Positions 7,070 to 9,660 of a stretch of DNA of 9,660 nt are shown in pieces. The DNA lies in contig CACZNO010000012.1 in the NCBI GenBank assembly GCA_902782505.1, positions 1-9,660 of the forward strand, in the 5' to 3' direction. Source of the DNA: an uncultured Erysipelotrichaceae bacterium. Lineage in GTDB: Bacteria; Bacillota_I; Bacilli_A; Erysipelotrichales; Erysipelotrichaceae. The notes under the pieces were generated by a model, which saw nothing but the letters and a program-made list of their open reading frames with translations, made no database searches and had not been told where the DNA came from. The translations under genes were made by a program, and so were the position numbers. The first letter of the stretch is position 1, and each line of letters begins with the position of its first letter.

Positions 7070-7084
7070 AGTAAGCGTTTTCAA
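7070..7084 (-). promoter_or_regulatory. cre operator (CcpA or other LacI-family regulator)
   Basis: Read on the minus strand, the site is TTGAAAACGCTTACT. It matches every fixed position of the catabolite-responsive element consensus WTGNAANCGNWNNCW, including the central CG. It ends 7 bases before the -35 box of the transporter promoter, a position compatible with repression by CcpA or by a maltose-type LacI regulator. Carbon catabolite control of the operon is inferred from this match and position. Confidence 0.7.
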
Positions 7085-7091
7085 ATTTTCG

Positions 7092-7119
7092 TTGATTCTG
7101 TTCGGAAAAGTATTATAAT
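7092..7119 (+). promoter_or_regulatory. Sigma-A promoter of the transporter operon
   Basis: A -35 box TTGATT (7092-7097, 4 of 6 matches to TTGACA) and a perfect -10 box TATAAT (7114-7119) are separated by 16 bases. The transcript should start near 7126, giving a leader of about 26 bases with a strong AGGAGG (7142-7147) before the ATG at 7152. The flanks are AT-rich, as expected for a strong promoter. Confidence 0.8.
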
Positions 7120-7151
7120 TTTTGTATAAGTAATGAGGAATAGGAGGAAAT

Positions 7152-8678
7152 ATGAGGAAAATTCTAATATTACTTTTAAGTGCAATGATGGTTTTTGGGT
7201 TAACCGCTTGCAAGGGCGGTAAGACCGATCCGGAACCGACTCCGGAAAAGAAAGAGTTCGCGTTAAAAGTTTGGTGCGCGGACGCGATCGTTGAACTGAC
7301 GAAGTCCCAGCTGGCGAAGTTCGCGGAAGCTCACAAAGATGAGTACACCTTAACCTACACGGTTGAAGCAGTAGGCGAAGGCGACGCGGCTACGTCCATG
7401 ACGACCGACGTTGAAGCAGGCGGCGACATTTACTGCTTCGCGCAGGACCAGTTAGCTCGTTTGGTGCAGGCCAACGCATTAGCGAAACCGGGCAACAAGG
7501 CTGTTGAAACGATCAAAGCGGAAAACAGCGCAGGCTCTGTCGGTGCGGCGACGTTTGACAACACGGTTTATGCTTATCCGTTAACCGATGACAATGGTTA
7601 CTTCATGTACTATGACAAGACCGTTGTTACCGATCCGACCGATTTAGCGAAGGTTCTGGCGGACTGCGAAGCTGCAGACAGATACTTCTGCTACAACTTA
7701 GGTTCTGCTTGGTATGCAGCGGGCCTCTTCTTCGCGACAGGCTGCGTTTCCGAATGGAACATGAACGGAACGGATATCGTTTCCTACAAGGATACCTTCG
7801 ATTCTGCGGAAGGTTTGGTTTCCGCAAAAGCGATGAGCATGATCGTAAACAGCCCGGTATTCGTAGATGATTCCCAGGCTTCCCAGTTCGATAACAAGGC
7901 GGCAGTCGTTGTCTCCGGTACGTGGGATTACGATACGGCGTCCAAGAAACTGGGCGACAACATGGGTGTTGCGGAACTCCCGAACTTCACCGTTGACGGC
8001 AAGACCTATCATATGGGTTCCTTCTCCGGTAACAAGTTAATGGGTGTCAAGCCGCAGCAGGATGCGGAAAAAGCGGCAGTTGCTTCGCAGGTTGCGTTAT
8101 ATCTGACCGGTGAAGAATGCCAGATGGAACGCTTCAACCAGCAGGCTTGGGGTCCGTCGAACAAGAAAGCGGCGGCTTCCGATGCGGTTCAGGCGAACCC
8201 GGGCTTAGCGGCATTATCCGCACAGAACAACTATGCGAAACCGCAGGGCCAGTATCCTGGTTCCTGGTGGGATATCGGCGGAGCGATCAAGGCCGGTGTC
8301 TTAGCGGCAGGCGCAAATCCGTCTGACGATGCACTGAAGGCTGTCTTAAAGACCTACAGTGATTCCTTAGCGGCGTTATTAACGGTTGATCCGGAAGTTG
8401 CGAGAGCGTTCACCGTAATCGGCTCCTTCAACGAATGGGGCGGAGACGTAGCGATGAAGGAAGATCCGGCGGGTACCTGGACTTCCGAACCGATCGAATT
8501 AGCAGCGAATGCGGAACTGAAAGTACGTCAGGGCAAGTCCTGGGATGTCAACTTCGGCGGCGCAGCAGGCGGCCAGGAATCGGATAACTACGTAGTAGCG
8601 GAAGCCGGCACGTATATCGTTGTCTTGGTTTACAACGAAGCGGACGGTTCTGCGACTCTCGAAGTTAAAAAACAATAA
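7152..8678 (+). CDS. Sugar ABC transporter binding lipoprotein with extra C-terminal SusE/F-like module
   Basis: A 508-residue extracellular solute-binding protein of the MalE type that would capture oligosaccharides and deliver them to the membrane permease. Residues 1-20 form a lipoprotein signal (MRKILILLL...) ending in the lipobox LTAC, with Cys20 as the lipidated residue, followed by a flexible Pro/Glu/Lys linker. The binding-protein body (about 36-415) opens with FALKVWCADAIVELTK and contains VYAYPLTDDNGYFMYYDK, AAVVVSGTWDYD and a C-terminal ALYLTGEECQ helix, as in maltose-binding relatives. Residues about 419-508 are extra (usual MalE proteins are near 400-430). This tail starts FTVIGSFNEWGGDVAM, continues LKVRQGKSWDVNFGG and ends in AGTYIVVLVYNEADGSATLEV, the pattern of SusE/SusF starch-binding domains. 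A starch/maltodextrin ligand fits this module and the upstream malQ, but galacto-oligosaccharides cannot be excluded because of the GH53 gene. Leucine is often TTA, unlike the CTG-rich upstream genes. Confidence 0.9.
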   Translation: MRKILILLLSAMMVFGLTACKGGKTDPEPTPEKKEFALKVWCADAIVELTKSQLAKFAEAHKDEYTLTYTVEAVGEGDAATSMTTDVEAGGDIYCFAQDQLARLVQANALAKPGNKAVETIKAENSAGSVGAATFDNTVYAYPLTDDNGYFMYYDKTVVTDPTDLAKVLADCEAADRYFCYNLGSAWYAAGLFFATGCVSEWNMNGTDIVSYKDTFDSAEGLVSAKAMSMIVNSPVFVDDSQASQFDNKAAVVVSGTWDYDTASKKLGDNMGVAELPNFTVDGKTYHMGSFSGNKLMGVKPQQDAEKAAVASQVALYLTGEECQMERFNQQAWGPSNKKAAASDAVQANPGLAALSAQNNYAKPQGQYPGSWWDIGGAIKAGVLAAGANPSDDALKAVLKTYSDSLAALLTVDPEVARAFTVIGSFNEWGGDVAMKEDPAGTWTSEPIELAANAELKVRQGKSWDVNFGGAAGGQESDNYVVAEAGTYIVVLVYNEADGSATLEVKKQ

Positions 8679-8710
8679 TTCTTAGAGAATCTGTTTGACT
8701 GATGGTTGTA

Positions 8711-8747
8711 AAACGGGTTGAGGGTGCTCAGCGCCTTCAACCCGTTT
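8711..8747 (+). other. Long intergenic stem-loop without T-tract
   Basis: AAACGGGTTGAGGGTGC (8711-8727) pairs with GCGCCTTCAACCCGTTT (8731-8747) over 17 positions, two of them G-U, around the loop TCA. It is followed by AAATTAAAAAC rather than a run of T, so full termination is unlikely. A structure here, between a binding-protein gene and its permease gene, typically protects the upstream mRNA and lowers downstream output. That role is inferred. Confidence 0.65.
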
Positions 8748-8761
8748 AAATTAAAAACAGA

Positions 8762-8792
8762 GCCATGCGGCGGCATATGCCGCTGATCTGGC
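8762..8792 (+). other. Second hairpin next to the permease ribosome binding site
   Basis: The perfect palindrome GCGGCATATGCCGC (8770-8783) extends to CGGCGGCA/TGCCGCTG with one G-U pair. Flanking GCCA (8762-8765) and TGGC (8789-8792) can also pair. It ends just before the AGGGGGAAG ribosome binding site (8793-8801), so it may affect translation initiation of the permease gene. Confidence 0.45.
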
Positions 8793-8805
8793 AGGGGGAA
8801 GAAAA

Positions 8806-9660
8806 ATGGAAAGAATTACGGATCTTGAGTATTTAAAACTTACCAAAGGTCAGAAATTCCTGTATAAACTGAAACAGTTTTTCCTTTCCATCCCGCGATG
8901 GTTTATTGGATTGTTCAAGGGGCTTTTCAAGGGAATCGGGAATTTCTTTAAAAAGTTGAAAAACGAACTGGCGGATATCGGCGCCACGTTTATCAACGGG
9001 GATTGGAAGACCAAAACTTCTTTCTTCATCATGGGATTCGGAAACATCGCGCGCGGACAGATCCTGCGCGGGATCCTGTTCCTGGTGTTTGAAATCGTAT
9101 TTATTTTCTACATGATTACTACGGGAGGATATTGGTTATCCAAACTCCCGACCCTCGGCACGAAAGGACCGTTCGAGGAATATGATGAGATTTTGGACCA
9201 GTATGTCATGAAGTACCATGACAACTCGTTCAAGATCCTGTTATACGGCGTATTGACGATTCTGTTCATCATCGCCTTCATCTATACCTGGCGTATGAAC
9301 GTCAAGCAGAACAAGATCGCGGAAGAGATTCTGGCGACCGGCAAGCCGCTGAAGAGCGGCAAGGACGACCTGCGTTCCCTGGTGGATGATCAGTTCCACA
9401 AGACGTTACTGGCGCTGCCGTTAACCGGTATTCTGGTGTTTACGGCCTTACCGATCTTGTTTATGATCCTGATCGCGTTCACCAACTACGACGCGAACCA
9501 TAACGGATTTACCAACGCCTTGTTTACGTGGACCGGCATGACCAACTTCAACCAGTTGTTAAGCTGGTCGAGCGGTTCCACCAATTTCTCCGCAACGTTC
9601 GGTGAAATCCTGACCTGGACCTTGATCTGGGCGTTCTTCGCAACGTTCACGAACTACTTC
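8806..9660 (+). CDS. MalF-like sugar ABC transporter permease (3' end outside window)
   Basis: The frame is open from the ATG at 8806 to the window end (285 residues) with no stop. A strong GGGGGAAG lies upstream. It would form the membrane channel with a MalG-like partner, expected downstream, moving sugars brought by the lipoprotein encoded at 7152. Visible features are a long cytoplasmic N-terminal region (1-85) with an amphipathic stretch, WFIGLFKGLFKGIGNFFKKL (32-51), and the FGNIARGQILRG segment typical of Firmicute MalF relatives. Hydrophobic segments follow at about 88-106, 143-161 and 200-226, the last ending in AFTNYD, then the beginning of another at 266-281. The core MetI-like domain with its EAA loop lies beyond the window. 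The sugar specificity cannot be read from this part; MalF and GanP relatives are both possible. Confidence 0.88.
   Translation, partial: MERITDLEYLKLTKGQKFLYKLKQFFLSIPRWFIGLFKGLFKGIGNFFKKLKNELADIGATFINGDWKTKTSFFIMGFGNIARGQILRGILFLVFEIVFIFYMITTGGYWLSKLPTLGTKGPFEEYDEILDQYVMKYHDNSFKILLYGVLTILFIIAFIYTWRMNVKQNKIAEEILATGKPLKSGKDDLRSLVDDQFHKTLLALPLTGILVFTALPILFMILIAFTNYDANHNGFTNALFTWTGMTNFNQLLSWSSGSTNFSATFGEILTWTLIWAFFATFTNYF

Noticed and set aside
8695..8723. Possible second promoter before the permease gene (TTGACT at 8695-8700)
   Set aside because: No TATAAT-like -10 box occurs at 16-18 bases; the expected place is inside the GC-rich stem.
8711..8747. Calling the stem-loop after the binding-protein gene a full rho-independent terminator
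   Set aside because: No T-tract follows the stem, and the downstream permease gene has no promoter of its own that I can see, so read-through must occur.
8850..9047. Minus-strand open frame opposite the permease gene
   Set aside because: It is antisense to a clear membrane protein gene and has no ribosome binding site or recognisable motif.
1..9660. CRISPR arrays, tRNAs, insertion sequences, phage or defence genes
   Set aside because: No repeated spacers, no cloverleaf-like sequence, no transposase or terminal inverted repeats and no defence-type proteins were seen on either strand.

Overview
The window suggests a Gram-positive Firmicute, possibly Erysipelotrichia-like or a related gut anaerobe. 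This rests on a lipobox-type solute-binding lipoprotein, PlsY as the acyltransferase, strong AGGAGG-type ribosome binding sites, a CcpA-type cre operator and moderately high GC. The lineage is inferred from style, not from a marker gene. All genes lie on the + strand and are tightly packed. I see no tRNA, rRNA, CRISPR array, insertion sequence or phage gene, and no gap between genes longer than 130 bases.

Region 1 (1-7038) is one compact gene run in the order lplA (3' end only), lpd, malQ, a 608-residue protein I cannot name, a 77-residue zinc-ribbon protein, a GH53 endo-galactanase without a signal peptide, and plsY. Most junctions are stop/start overlaps or gaps of 16-41 bases, so co-transcription is likely. 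The run ends at a rho-independent terminator whose loop holds the plsY stop codon. The content is mixed: lipoate attachment and dihydrolipoyl dehydrogenase, then cytoplasmic glucan and galactan metabolism, then phospholipid synthesis.

Region 2 (7039-9660) starts a sugar ABC transporter operon. It has a clear sigma-A promoter, a perfect cre operator just upstream of the -35 box, and a degenerate inverted copy of that operator further upstream. The first gene is a MalE-like lipoprotein with an extra C-terminal beta-sandwich-like module resembling SusE/SusF starch-binding domains. A long GC-rich stem-loop lacking a T-tract separates it from a MalF-like permease that runs off the window.

Taken together, the window looks like an oligosaccharide uptake and processing locus. 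Imported alpha-glucans would be handled by MalQ and beta-galactans by the GH53 enzyme, with the unnamed 608-residue protein as a candidate further carbohydrate-active enzyme. The most promising unknowns are the 608-residue protein with its overlapping zinc-ribbon partner, and the binding protein with the fused glycan-binding-like module.
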